Virus record (IMG/VR): IMGVR_UViG_3300049812_001703
Span: 1-31,132 of that record
Strand: one strand, 5' to 3'
Length of the DNA stretch: 31,132 bases
From: a virus
Shown here piece after piece: positions 1-7,372 of this stretch (positions are counted from its first letter, which is position 1; each line of letters starts with the position of its first letter). The notes beneath the pieces are model-generated. The model made no database searches. It saw only the letters and a list, made by a program, of their open reading frames with translations, and was not told the origin of the DNA. Position numbers and translations under genes: made by a program.

Positions 1-248
1 AGAGGATGGTCTGTCGAAGACGAGGCCAGTGTCCAGCCCGCCGCGTTAACCTGCTGCCGCGTGTAGTTGGCGTCCTGTGTCGAAGTGTTCACCTCTGTCA
101 GAGTGCCAGCTTCCGCGTTCGACACTGCGGTTGCGAGACCGACGTAAATGGAATTACCCGGAGTTGCAAAACTCCCGGCATTGTTCTTGAAGATAAAGCT
201 AAGGAGCTTGTTCTCCAAATAGGTGGTTGCTGCATTAGATGTCGCCAT
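1..248 (-). CDS. Virion structural protein, partial (C-terminus beyond left edge)
   Basis: An open minus-strand frame starts at 248 with ATG behind a good AAGGAG ribosome binding site and runs off the left edge, leaving about 82 residues. The protein begins MATSNAATTYLENKLL and continues with the pattern 'Y-V-G-L-A-T-A' and a Thr/Ser-rich stretch. This resembles small tail or fibre-associated virion proteins common in marine phages (recognised from memory). It follows the adaptor gene at 259-933 by ten bases, so it is probably co-transcribed with the late genes. The exact virion role cannot be assigned. Confidence 0.8.
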   Translation of the reverse strand, partial: MATSNAATTYLENKLLSFIFKNNAGSFATPGNSIYVGLATAVSNAEAGTLTEVNTSTQDANYTRQQVNAAGWTLASSSTDHP

Positions 249-258
249 CTCTCACTCC

Positions 259-933
259 TTATGTCCGCGCCATTCTGGGCAGTCCCTGCCTGTACGCATC
301 GTCATTCTCACGGGCCTCCGCGAGATCCTTTAGCCTGCCCAGACTCTCTGCATATCTGCCCTCGTACATGGCGATAACGTCTTGCTCGCCCTTCATGTAG
401 ATATATGCCTCTATCAAAGCGGCGTAGAGCAGAGAGTTAGGAGCGTTCTTGCTTAACCATGTATACTCGCCGTCGGCACCGGCAGTCAGACTGGCTGGAC
501 GGTAAAAATAGTGAAGCTCTACAGTGTAGTTACTGTTGGGTGTTGGCCCGACAATAAAGTTCCCTGTAACATTCCCGCTCGCATCTGTCTTGCTATCAAA
601 TATAGCATAATACTTGGGGGTAGCGGTACTGGTGCGATCAGGATATGCCTCGCGCAAGAAGTTGACATCCTTCTCAATCAGAAACGCTTCAGAGCCAGAT
701 GTGTTAATAAAGAAGGAAAACGGCGCAAGGAAATCTGTCGGCATGGACAGGTATTCATCATTCTGAGTCAGGCTAGATGTCGCGTTCTTGCGGAAGTTCT
801 CAAGATCCACAGACTTGAGAATGCGCTCCTCTGCCGCCCGTATGAATACAGGCAGATTGGTGACAAAAGACGTTTCGGTGTTTTCCGCAAAGTCTTGTAT
901 TGCTGTCTTGAGTTGCGCGTAAGTAAATGACAT
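259..933 (-). CDS. Phage adaptor / head-tail connector protein
   Basis: 224 residues. The N-terminal pattern (a short helical start, then 'FIRAAEERILKSVDLENFR') and the later 'YYAIFD...FIVGPTPNSNYTVELHYFYRP' match the SU10-type phage adaptor family as I remember it. Members link the portal ring to tail components. The C-terminal half is helical ('LLYAALIEAYIYMKGEQDV'), as expected for that fold. ATG at 933 overlaps the stop of the upstream gene (TGATG), pointing to translational coupling. A second, different adaptor-like protein lies at 3820-4497, so one may be the adaptor and the other a stopper or tail-tube protein. Confidence 0.7.
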   Translation of the reverse strand: MSFTYAQLKTAIQDFAENTETSFVTNLPVFIRAAEERILKSVDLENFRKNATSSLTQNDEYLSMPTDFLAPFSFFINTSGSEAFLIEKDVNFLREAYPDRTSTATPKYYAIFDSKTDASGNVTGNFIVGPTPNSNYTVELHYFYRPASLTAGADGEYTWLSKNAPNSLLYAALIEAYIYMKGEQDVIAMYEGRYAESLGRLKDLAEARENDDAYRQGLPRMART

Positions 934-1358
934 CAGGCAATCCTTACAATGGCATTACTCGCATCCGCTGTTGGGAATGTAATGGTAAAGTCAGAAGAGG
1001 ATGACGCCTGATCGGAACCAAAGTCGTATACCGCCACAGCCTTGTTGGAGTCGCTGCTGTTGTAGATCAGTGCGCCTCTGGCGGTGATCGTGGAACTAGA
1101 AAACGTAACGTCGTTGAAGTCCACATATGCGGTAGTGCCGCTAGTTGTTGGCGCGACATTTGTAAGCGTTGCGCCACCCGCCGAGTAGCCTGTCCCACTC
1201 ACTTCATTGCTTGTAGTGTACGCCGTTGTGCTAGCGTCAAGACTTGCGCTGCTGGTGTAGAGAGCCACCTTGAAGGTGTCCCCCGATGACCCAAAGTTGT
1301 GCGTACCTTCCAGAAGCTCTTGCTTAAAGCTGGTACAGATTGCTGTTGTAATTGCCAT
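933..1358 (-). CDS. Conserved virion protein, beta-rich (tail/fibre-associated)
   Basis: 141 residues, starting MAITTAICTSFKQELLEGTHNF and rich in Ser, Thr, Gly and Ala with alternating beta-strand patterns ('DTFKVALYTSSASLDASTTAYTT'). This family recurs beside tail genes in marine phages, and I know no experimentally assigned function. ATG at 1358 is preceded by GGAG. Its stop overlaps the start of the adaptor gene. A role as a small tail or fibre protein is inferred from position and composition only. Confidence 0.7.
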   Translation of the reverse strand: MAITTAICTSFKQELLEGTHNFGSSGDTFKVALYTSSASLDASTTAYTTSNEVSGTGYSAGGATLTNVAPTTSGTTAYVDFNDVTFSSSTITARGALIYNSSDSNKAVAVYDFGSDQASSSSDFTITFPTADASNAIVRIA

Positions 1359-1367
1359 TGTCTACTC

Positions 1368-2174
1368 CTACGGCGTGTTCGCGGTGCCGCCCATACCGCT
1401 GTGGTTAGTGCAGTAATAATACAGAGTCGGGGCACCGGAGGCTACTGTGATCTGTGTATAGGCTCCTGCGCTGCCCGGAGTCCCGGCAGTCGTCACGCCG
1501 GTAGTGTACTCACTTCCTCCGGCGTGAGTGCCGTTGGACGTGGTGGAAAATCTAAGTGGATGTCCAGAATTGGTGCCATCGGACTGGTCAAATCTGTATG
1601 TACTGCCCTCGCTTAAGTTCACCGTAGCTTGTTGAACACCGTCGATATAATACTTGTGCGCTCCATAATAATGGGCGACTGTTACCGTATACGTTGTTAT
1701 GCCGGTAACACTAGCCGACAAAGTTCCAAGCGAAACTGTTGCAGAAACTCCTGTCGGAGTCACTGCGACACTGCCCTGCACCGAGGGAGAGCCTGCTGAA
1801 ACGGTCATCGACAAACCTGTCAGGGATACAGATATCGGAGTGACCGCTACTGTATCTGAAGTCGAAAGCACTCCTGCCTCAGCCCGCATAAACGGCACCG
1901 TAATAGGCTCAATGGTTGCCAAGTTGACTGCCGGGAATCTAAAATTTACCGGCTCTGACTTGTTTTCTGGGCGCGGGTTTCTAAGAGATTGGGGGTCATC
2001 AATCCTGACACGGCCCGTAAAGTTTTGAGGGTGGTCCGGGTCGAACACGTCCTTACCAACCCTCAGGCCTGTCTTTACGCCATTTTTGTATTCGTCAACA
2101 AGATCGTTCAGATCATATCTAAATCCCGTCTTGTCGCAGAACCCAAAGGCATATTTACCCCTAGCTGTCGTCAT
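1368..2174 (-). CDS. Virion protein with cupredoxin-like C-terminal domain
   Basis: 268 residues in three parts. Residues 1-75 are a compact head ('KYAFGFCDKTGFRY') seen in marine phage structural proteins. Residues about 90-160 are Val/Thr/Ser repeats of immunoglobulin-like character ('VAVTPISVSLTGLSMTV', 'VAVTPTGVSATVSLG'). Residues about 160-268 form a beta domain ending in a Cys-x2-His-x2-Met cluster. H205, C255, H258 and M261 reproduce the ligand set and the C-x2-H-x2-M spacing of blue-copper proteins such as amicyanin. Copper binding is inference. ATG at 2174 lies 3 bp from a palindromic operator at 2177-2194. Confidence 0.75.
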   Translation of the reverse strand: MTTARGKYAFGFCDKTGFRYDLNDLVDEYKNGVKTGLRVGKDVFDPDHPQNFTGRVRIDDPQSLRNPRPENKSEPVNFRFPAVNLATIEPITVPFMRAEAGVLSTSDTVAVTPISVSLTGLSMTVSAGSPSVQGSVAVTPTGVSATVSLGTLSASVTGITTYTVTVAHYYGAHKYYIDGVQQATVNLSEGSTYRFDQSDGTNSGHPLRFSTTSNGTHAGGSEYTTGVTTAGTPGSAGAYTQITVASGAPTLYYYCTNHSGMGGTANTP

Positions 2175-2850
2175 CGTTTGTACCCGCGTACAAATTGTCG
2201 AAGATCTGATTTACATCCAACGTGTAGTCCAGATCAGACTTCGAGTAGTGTATGTGCTGAGACGGCAAGAAGTCTGGCGCTCCGGTGCCGGTCTCGAACC
2301 AAGCGGGATGCGTTACCCTTACTCGGTTGTTTGGTAGAGCCACGATGTTTCCTGTCCACTTGCCTGCATCCAATAGCTCCAGCACATGGCTCTGTTTGTG
2401 CTGCGCCGGATCATCGCCTATCTCACTGTCGGTATAGTCAACGGTGAAATAGTATTTGGCGGGATAAAACTCCCCGCCTATCTTCGCCATCCAAGGGCAC
2501 GGTGTGGCCCTGTCTAGCGTGTACACAGCGTGCGTTCTTGAAGAGCAGTCCCAAGGCTGTGCCGCATGAACCGGCATAGGCTCAGGCCACTCTTCAAAGG
2601 GCGTGTCACCAACCAAGGCGGTGATTGGCATACGCGCCCACATCGCACCCCCGTGTACATTCGGCTCATCAGTGTCGTCAGCCTCGCAGCCCGTAAAGAT
2701 AATCTGGAAGCTGAGACACCGATTGGGAATCGTGGTTACCGCTATCGCCATAGCATGGAGAAACTCTCCATGATAATCGGAGTGATTATGCGTGTATTCA
2801 CGACGCACCCAGCACTTGAAGTGGGGTATGTTGCTTTGGAGGAATGCCAC
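2161..2850 (-). CDS. Conserved phage structural-module protein, function unknown
   Basis: 229 residues beginning MAFLQSNIPHFKCWVRREYT. It uses a GTG start at 2850 that overlaps the TAG of the upstream LysM gene (TAGTG). It is rich in Trp, His and Pro, with a conserved-looking 'GGAMWARMPITALV' segment. I recognise the family from marine phages, where it sits among tail genes without a known role. The last 14 bp overlap the next gene, and the palindrome at 2177-2194 is part of its C-terminal coding sequence ('LYAGTN'). Confidence 0.75.
   Translation of the reverse strand: MAFLQSNIPHFKCWVRREYTHNHSDYHGEFLHAMAIAVTTIPNRCLSFQIIFTGCEADDTDEPNVHGGAMWARMPITALVGDTPFEEWPEPMPVHAAQPWDCSSRTHAVYTLDRATPCPWMAKIGGEFYPAKYYFTVDYTDSEIGDDPAQHKQSHVLELLDAGKWTGNIVALPNNRVRVTHPAWFETGTGAPDFLPSQHIHYSKSDLDYTLDVNQIFDNLYAGTNDDDS
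2177..2194. promoter_or_regulatory. Palindromic operator site
   Basis: TTTGTAC-CCGC-GTACAAA, perfect 7-bp arms. It lies 3 bp upstream of the start of the cupredoxin-like virion gene, inside the end of the preceding gene. A bound protein, or the RNA hairpin, could mask that gene's translation start. Confidence 0.75.
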
Positions 2851-3818
2851 TATGCAGACCTACCGAACCGCTTGCCCCTAGTCGCTGCGCCAGCACCACG
2901 CACGGTGCCGCCCTTTGACCTCTTCATGGCCCCGCCTTTAGACATACCTTTTTTCTTCATCATGCCGCCCATGGCCTTCCTGCCTGTACGACGGCTGTCC
3001 TTTGGCTTTGATGGCTTTGGAGTAGGCATAGTAGGCGCTGCCTTCTTAGCCGCTGCATTACGACGATCTCCGCGCTTAACAGTTGGCTTTGCTGACTTGG
3101 TGGTCATAATCTTATTTGGCTTCGGCGAGCCACTGACCCTGCCTTCAGCATCTGTATTTCTAATGCTACTTGTAGCCGCGCGTTGACGCTGTTTGGCGGA
3201 GCCAAATGCGTTATCTTTCTTTTGCCCAAGGGCAGCCATTTGATTTTTAGTCAAACCCTTATAAGGATTGCTGGAACGCCCTGCTGGGCCGATTGACTTT
3301 CCTTGCCCCGTAGGCACTTTGATGTTCTGACCCACTTTGATCATATTGGCGTTTTTGATGCCGGGGTTGGCCTTCAAAAGAGCCTTGAGAGTAACGCCCT
3401 TAGACTTTGCAATCTGAGACAGGGTATCGCCAGACTTGACCTTTACAGATCCGCCCTTGGCATACCCCTTCTTCATCATACCGCCCTTCTTCATACCCTT
3501 CTTCTTCATAGAGCCGCCCATAGCGTAACCCTTCTTCTTCATCATACCGCCCTTGGCCATCTTGCCTTTGCCGTCAGCGGCAAAGAACGGAACCTTCTTA
3601 CCGTCCTTCTCAACCATCTTGAGCTTGCCACCCTTGGCCATGCCTTTTTTCTTCATGGCACCACCCATGGCGTAGCCCTTCTTTTTCATAGAACCGCCAG
3701 CCTTTTTTGCGGTAGACCCCTTGCGGACATTTTTCATGCCGAGCAGCTTTTGTCCTGTCCGCGATATGGGCTTAATAGTTTTAATATTATCGCCCTTCTT
3801 GGTTTTGTATGTTGGCAT
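2850..3818 (-). CDS. LysM-domain protein with Lys/Gly-rich 'MKKKG..GG' repeats
   Basis: 322 very basic residues. Residues 1-125 contain at least six short repeats of the type [10 protein letters not shown] or [10 protein letters not shown]. Residues 125-169 are a clear LysM peptidoglycan-binding domain ('[20 protein letters not shown]' and a closing 'KVGQNIKVP'). The rest is Lys/Arg/Ser-rich, with the repeat returning near residues 283-300. LysM domains bind N-acetylglucosamine glycans. The repeats may bind DNA, membrane or capsid interior (inference). The gene sits between tail-adaptor genes, so it is probably a virion protein contacting the host wall or packaged DNA. No catalytic domain is visible. 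Confidence 0.8.
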   Translation of the reverse strand: MPTYKTKKGDNIKTIKPISRTGQKLLGMKNVRKGSTAKKAGGSMKKKGYAMGGAMKKKGMAKGGKLKMVEKDGKKVPFFAADGKGKMAKGGMMKKKGYAMGGSMKKKGMKKGGMMKKGYAKGGSVKVKSGDTLSQIAKSKGVTLKALLKANPGIKNANMIKVGQNIKVPTGQGKSIGPAGRSSNPYKGLTKNQMAALGQKKDNAFGSAKQRQRAATSSIRNTDAEGRVSGSPKPNKIMTTKSAKPTVKRGDRRNAAAKKAAPTMPTPKPSKPKDSRRTGRKAMGGMMKKKGMSKGGAMKRSKGGTVRGAGAATRGKRFGRSA

Positions 3819-3819
3819 C

Positions 3820-4497
3820 TTAGCCTCCTAAGTAGAATGTGTCGTATGGCACGAACTTGATTGACGATGAGTCGGTGTCTTCACCGGCTGCGAGTTCAAA
3901 CTGGAACTCATACTCTTGCTTCAGCGGTGCCACACGGGCCGCCACCTCGGGCTTCTTCATGGCGATATAATACGCCAGCCCAGCTGCCAGACACGGCACA
4001 AACCGTGGCGGCACATCCGCACTCGTGCCTATCCCAGACGAGACGCCAGAGACTCCACGAAGGCGGTAATACGAGAGAGTGTATGTGCTAACGTCTGGAA
4101 CAGGCCAGAGAGTAACTGAGACACTCGTTGCTTGACGGTCAATAAAAATTTGAGAGGGGCGTCCTTGAGTATTTTTTGCGCTCTGCTTTGCATACGTTGA
4201 AACGCTGATACGCTCCAAGTTTGTATCCACCTGAGACGTACCTGTTCCCGTTCTAATCTGATGCTCAATGAGGTCAATAGTGTCTGCTGGAAGCGTGTAA
4301 GTTGCCGTTCCAGACGTGAGAGCTTGCGTGCCAGCTTCAATAGTCCAAAGGTTAAGACCACGGTTTTGCCACTCCAGTGTCAATAGGTTCAGGCTGCGAC
4401 GGGCGGTCTTGAGGTCGTAGCCGGTTGTCATTTGAAGGCCTGCCCGCTCAAACGCCTCTTCAAAGATCTCAGGCAGATCAGGTGTTACTACCGCCAT
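3820..4497 (-). CDS. Tail adaptor / tail-tube-like protein
   Basis: 225 residues. The N-terminus ('[20 protein letters not shown]', then '[20 protein letters not shown]') matches a widespread marine-phage family usually placed as a head-tail adaptor or tail tubular protein A analogue (recognised from memory). The middle is beta-rich ('[18 protein letters not shown]'), and the C-terminus has a long helix ('[20 protein letters not shown]'). ATG at 4497 lies two bases after the preceding stop. It is likely a ring protein below the portal. Confidence 0.75.
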   Translation of the reverse strand: MAVVTPDLPEIFEEAFERAGLQMTTGYDLKTARRSLNLLTLEWQNRGLNLWTIEAGTQALTSGTATYTLPADTIDLIEHQIRTGTGTSQVDTNLERISVSTYAKQSAKNTQGRPSQIFIDRQATSVSVTLWPVPDVSTYTLSYYRLRGVSGVSSGIGTSADVPPRFVPCLAAGLAYYIAMKKPEVAARVAPLKQEYEFQFELAAGEDTDSSSIKFVPYDTFYLGG

Positions 4498-4499
4498 CG

Positions 4500-4757
4500 T
4501 TAGGCCTTCCTGTGTCGTCTTGTTTTTGCAGCGATCTTCTTAGGCTGCTTGGAAAACTGTTTACCGGATCGAGTAGCTTTCCGCTTGGCTTTCGTGGTGG
4601 CTGCATACTCTTTCGACGAAAGTGACTTGATGGCACTAGCCGGTAGATATCTTTCCCCGGTAGCTTTCGGACCCTGTGTGGACGGTTTGCCACTTTTCGT
4701 CCTCCACTTTTGCTTGGTCCAAGACTTCAAGCTCTTTTGCGGCTTCTTTAGCGGCAT
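4500..4757 (-). CDS. Small basic conserved protein (DUF5872-like)
   Basis: 85 residues with about a third Lys plus Arg, containing 'SLKSWTKQKWRTKSGKPS', 'GERYLPASAIKSL', 'KEYAATTKAKRKA' and 'KQFSKQPKKIAAKTRRHRK'. This strongly patterned small protein recurs in marine phages and algal viruses, and I associate it with DUF5872 from memory. No biochemical function is known to me. The start overlaps the preceding stop as TAATG. Charge suggests nucleic-acid binding (inference). Confidence 0.7.
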   Translation of the reverse strand: MPLKKPQKSLKSWTKQKWRTKSGKPSTQGPKATGERYLPASAIKSLSSKEYAATTKAKRKATRSGKQFSKQPKKIAAKTRRHRKA

Positions 4758-5446
4758 TACTGCATCGCCTCTTTGATTGAATCAATCGCGTCCTTAATTG
4801 TTCGCGTCTTTTTATTTGGCTCGTATTTGCAGCTTATCTGCCTTGGACAAAAACCTTCATCATTTAAATGTATCACATCTTGCGTGTTATTTGTACCACG
4901 GTACAAACATACCCACTCTGAGTTGATTTTTTCATACCCCGCCAAGCGGCATGTCACATAGAGTTCCTCAGCCCTTGCAGAGTGTGCCTTGAGAAGCAGG
5001 ACAAAGGCAGCAAGAACAGAGATACCGGCACCGCTAAGTATCACCCATGCCATGATCTCAACAAACTTTCTGCGGCGCTCCCTCTGAGCATAAAGCGTCT
5101 CCTGACGCTGCTTTCTGATCTTAGCCTCTGTCCTTACAAGATCTTCCCATGCTGACTGCCCCAGTGTAAGACCGACCCACTGCTTTAGCTCGTTTCTTTG
5201 GGCCTGCGCTTTGCGCTTTGCCGAGAAGACCTCCATGGCCTCCTGCTCAACAGACTTGCCCGCAAAGAGCTTCTTAAAGATGGGTGGATTCTTTGCTTCT
5301 TTTTCCGCCTGATCCAGATCGGACAGCGCCCCCATCCATCGTCCGATGTCAGACATCATAGACTCAACGTCACGCCCTACGGCGAAGCCCTTTTTAATCG
5401 TGGCAAAGGCCGTGCTGGCTGCCGCCATGGCTGACACTGGATCCAT
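4757..5446 (-). CDS. Coiled-coil protein with one transmembrane helix (virion-associated, unknown)
   Basis: 229 residues. The N-terminal third is helical ('MDPVSAMAAASTAFATIKKG'), followed by a charged coiled-coil stretch ('LVRTEAKIRKQRQETLYAQR'). One strong transmembrane segment covers about residues 134-156 ('WVILSGAGISVLAAFVLLLK'). A Cys-rich C-terminal tail (CRLAGYE..VCLYRG..FCPRQISCKY) would lie on the other membrane side. It resembles an unassigned family in marine phages, possibly an internal virion protein ejected into the membrane (inference). The palindrome at 4890-4907 lies inside the coding sequence. Confidence 0.7.
   Translation of the reverse strand: MDPVSAMAAASTAFATIKKGFAVGRDVESMMSDIGRWMGALSDLDQAEKEAKNPPIFKKLFAGKSVEQEAMEVFSAKRKAQAQRNELKQWVGLTLGQSAWEDLVRTEAKIRKQRQETLYAQRERRRKFVEIMAWVILSGAGISVLAAFVLLLKAHSARAEELYVTCRLAGYEKINSEWVCLYRGTNNTQDVIHLNDEGFCPRQISCKYEPNKKTRTIKDAIDSIKEAMQ
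4890..4907. promoter_or_regulatory. Palindromic operator site (intragenic)
   Basis: TTTGTAC-CACG-GTACAAA, perfect 7-bp arms, inside the coding sequence of the coiled-coil membrane protein. An intragenic copy fits a stoperator or roadblock more than a promoter operator. Confidence 0.7.
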
Positions 5447-5634
5447 CAGTATACCCTTACGTTTTCGTCTACCAACTTAGGCAGACAATAAGCTGTTATC
5501 GCCTGCCCCTGTTTATGAAGTTTTTGTGCGTACCATACGCAATCATTCAAATCCCTAAAGTACAGGTCGTTGCTGACTAGGCGCTTATCTTCCCCCAGCC
5601 CTAAAAATACAAACAGGAGGAAGACATGTTGCAT
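5446..5634 (-). CDS. Small protein with hydrophobic N-terminus, unknown
   Basis: 62 residues starting MQHVFLLFVFLGLGEDKRL. The first 13 residues could be a short signal or membrane anchor. Two Cys residues (in 'DCVWYAQKL' and 'AYCLPK') could form a disulphide outside the cytoplasm. It fits exactly between its neighbours, with its stop touching the next start. The ribosome binding site is weak (TTAGGG). I do not recognise the family. Confidence 0.55.
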   Translation of the reverse strand: MQHVFLLFVFLGLGEDKRLVSNDLYFRDLNDCVWYAQKLHKQGQAITAYCLPKLVDENVRVY

Positions 5635-5636
5635 CC

Positions 5637-6002
5637 CTAATCGCGGTAACCGCCTCCCGCTTTTTTATAGGCAGAGGCCAGCATTTGCGCTTTTCTCCCA
5701 CTCCACTGACCACTGGCCCCGCCCTTGTTTCCGGCCTTAATACGGTTGAATAGGCGCTTTCTCATGGTCGGCTTGGTGTAGTTCCCTGCCTTGTTGACGG
5801 TGGACTTGGTCTTGCCCCCCGAAGAATAAGAAAGGGCCTTGCCCTTCCTTGAGTAAGACCCCTTGCCCTTCTTGGGCTTCACAACCTTAGGCTTGAACTT
5901 GGACTCGCCAAGCTCCTTTGCCACCGGGTTCTTTACGCTCCCGCCCCGTTTCAAAGCCACCGGCTTTTTCTTCTGGGCGCAAAGATTCTTTGCCGCTCTC
6001 AT
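5637..6002 (-). CDS. Small lysine-rich conserved protein, unknown
   Basis: 121 residues, strongly basic, with Gly/Ser spacers. The C-terminal segment 'AGNYTKPTMRKRLFNRIKAG' followed by 'GQWSGRKAQMLASAYKKAGG' is a pattern I recognise from many marine phages, without a known role. The N-terminal half is disordered Lys-rich sequence ('KFKPKVVKPKKGKGSYSRKG'). It is one of several consecutive small basic proteins downstream of the capsid genes. Nucleic-acid or capsid-interior binding is only inferred from charge. Confidence 0.7.
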   Translation of the reverse strand: MRAAKNLCAQKKKPVALKRGGSVKNPVAKELGESKFKPKVVKPKKGKGSYSRKGKALSYSSGGKTKSTVNKAGNYTKPTMRKRLFNRIKAGNKGGASGQWSGRKAQMLASAYKKAGGGYRD

Positions 6003-6005
6003 TTT

Positions 6006-6263
6006 CTAAGCCCTCTTGTTAACCTTGCGAGCCGTGTTGGTTCGCCTGAAAGATCTGTTCTTGGACGCCGGTACCACCTTCAGGTTGGAGCGCCGATTAT
6101 CCATCGGGTTGCCGTTCCTGTGAGCGACATCCTTGCCGTCCCCTCTCTTGGCCTTACCTGCCGCAATCATGCGGTTCCGCGCAGTGTTACGAGAGGCGCG
6201 TCTTTTCTTCTGCTTGCTCGACGACTGATACTTCTTGTACTCCGAGCCGTAGTTTCTGGGCAT
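6006..6263 (-). CDS. Small basic HNH-like protein
   Basis: 85 residues using the ATG at 6263 (MPRNYGSEYKKYQ), which overlaps the upstream stop as TGATG. A longer frame exists but would intrude into the neighbour. Residues about 45-75 read 'KDVAHRNGNPMDNRRSNLKV', which resembles the core of small HNH endonucleases (His-Arg-Asn-Gly-Asn ... Asn-Arg ... Asn-Leu). The usual first catalytic His pair and zinc cysteines are absent, so it may be an inactive DNA-binding derivative. The rest is Lys/Arg-rich. Confidence 0.65.
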   Translation of the reverse strand: MPRNYGSEYKKYQSSSKQKKRRASRNTARNRMIAAGKAKRGDGKDVAHRNGNPMDNRRSNLKVVPASKNRSFRRTNTARKVNKRA

Positions 6264-6565
6264 CAGACCATGCGACCCTTGGTTTTGCCTTTGGAGCAAA
6301 TGCCATCAATCGGGCGCTTGCGCTTCATTGCGCCGCCAGACTTCATCCTAGCCATGCCTTGCATCTGATTGGCTTGCATCGCTTCGGATCCGGCTGGCTT
6401 CTTCTTTTTCTTTTTTTCTGCTGCCTTAGCGGCCAGCCCCAAAAGCCCCATACCCTTACCGCCACGAACAGCCTCACCAATCGGGCCTTTGCCCTTGGCA
6501 ATGCTATACGCAGGAGAGAAGGTTTCCAGAAACTTTCCCATATTCGCGTTGATTTGCTTTTTCAT
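6263..6565 (-). CDS. Small basic protein with Lys tract, unknown
   Basis: 100 residues if the start is ATG at 6565 (MKKQINANMGKFLETFSP), which has a GAGG ten bases upstream. The longer frame above it overlaps the holin-like gene and looks spurious. The middle has a run of six lysines after 'GLAAKAAE', and the end reads 'MKSGGAMKRKRPIDGICSKG' then 'KTKGRMV'. I recall related C-terminal tails ('GKTKGR') in other marine-phage structural clusters. Function unknown. Confidence 0.65.
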   Translation of the reverse strand: MKKQINANMGKFLETFSPAYSIAKGKGPIGEAVRGGKGMGLLGLAAKAAEKKKKKKPAGSEAMQANQMQGMARMKSGGAMKRKRPIDGICSKGKTKGRMV

Positions 6566-6579
6566 TTGTGTCCTCGATA

Positions 6580-6780
6580 TCATTTCATCCAGCCTATAAC
6601 CAGATGGCCTAAAGTGCCCACCACACCCCCAAGGGCTAAGATTACCCAGAAAGCGCCCTTCCACCTGTTGGCCTGAGCCTTCAGATCGCTCACCTCTTCA
6701 TGAACGTGCCGAACCTCATCCTGAAGCTGGGTAATTCTTTCCTCTAGTCTGGCTAGAGTTACTTCTACTGGCTCAGTCAT
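6580..6780 (-). CDS. Coiled-coil plus transmembrane protein, holin candidate
   Basis: 66 residues. The start at 6780 overlaps the previous stop (TGATGA). Residues about 8-40 form a heptad-patterned coiled coil ('LARLEERITQLQDEVRHVHE'). One Gly-rich transmembrane helix follows at about 46-63 ('FWVILALGGVVGTLGHLVIG') with a short charged end. This is the layout of XhlA-type phage membrane proteins involved in host lysis (known for that family). No endolysin is adjacent, so the holin call is inference. Confidence 0.65.
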   Translation of the reverse strand: MTEPVEVTLARLEERITQLQDEVRHVHEEVSDLKAQANRWKGAFWVILALGGVVGTLGHLVIGWMK

Positions 6781-7070
6781 CAGCACTTCCACCGTTTCCG
6801 AGCCTGCCTAAGTCTGCTGTTTGGATTCTTTGCAGCCTTGGGGAACTTCTTCATTTGACCGGCAGAACGAGCGCAGAAAGACTTGCGCCGCTTCGCTGCT
6901 GCGCTGCCTTTCTTAACCTTGCCGGTGACAGCCGTCTTCAGCTTGCTACCGGGGTTAGCCTTCCTGTAAGCAGCGACGCCCTTCTTGGTCATTCCCGCCC
7001 CAGATTTAGTGGGACGGAAATTACCCGATTTTACAGAGGTCTTGATAGGGGTTTCTTTTTTTCTAGGCAT
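6780..7070 (-). CDS. Conserved small basic protein (DUF6321-like)
   Basis: 96 residues. The core 'GMTKKGVAAYRKANPGSKLK' followed by 'AAAKRRKSFCARSAG' and the end 'RLRQARKRWKC' is a highly conserved pattern in marine phages that I associate from memory with DUF6321. Two Cys residues (SFCARS and the terminal Cys) stand out in a Lys/Arg-rich chain. No function is established to my knowledge. Such strong conservation in so small a protein suggests a specific partner such as DNA, portal or capsid (inference). Confidence 0.75.
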   Translation of the reverse strand: MPRKKETPIKTSVKSGNFRPTKSGAGMTKKGVAAYRKANPGSKLKTAVTGKVKKGSAAAKRRKSFCARSAGQMKKFPKAAKNPNSRLRQARKRWKC

Positions 7071-7079
7071 AGCCTACCC

Positions 7080-7358
7080 CTATGACAAGAACACCGTAAC
7101 GCTAGAGCAAGCAGTCAGATCAAGATAGACATCAGTATCAAACAGAATGCCGTTATCGGGAATGTTTACCGAAAACGTGTCAGATGCCCCGAAAGAGACA
7201 TCCAGCTTAGTAGTGCCGCTGGAGCCTCCATCTTTTAGAACAATCTGAGGACTGCCTGATCCGGCTGTCTTGACTTGAATCTGACGCACACGGATGCGGC
7301 CAGAGAACACCGTAGCGTCCGCTGTTTTAGTTACCGCGAATACATCAGACATCGCCAT
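7080..7358 (-). CDS. Small beta-rich virion protein, unknown
   Basis: 92 residues with strand-turn patterns ('RIRVRQIQVKTAGSGSPQIV', 'LKDGGSSGTTKLDVSF', 'NIPDNGILFDTDVYLDL'). This is a recognisable small structural family in marine phages and is normally found near capsid or head-fibre genes. It lies two genes downstream of the major capsid gene. A head decoration or neck role is plausible but unproven. Confidence 0.7.
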   Translation of the reverse strand: MAMSDVFAVTKTADATVFSGRIRVRQIQVKTAGSGSPQIVLKDGGSSGTTKLDVSFGASDTFSVNIPDNGILFDTDVYLDLTACSSVTVFLS

Positions 7359-7372
7359 TACAGCCCCCTATC

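Noticed and set aside
2661-2690. Minus-strand CTGATGA (also near 8303 and 15843) as hammerhead
   Set aside because: No GAAA partner or stem pairing. The sequences at 2661 and 8303 are codons of structural genes.
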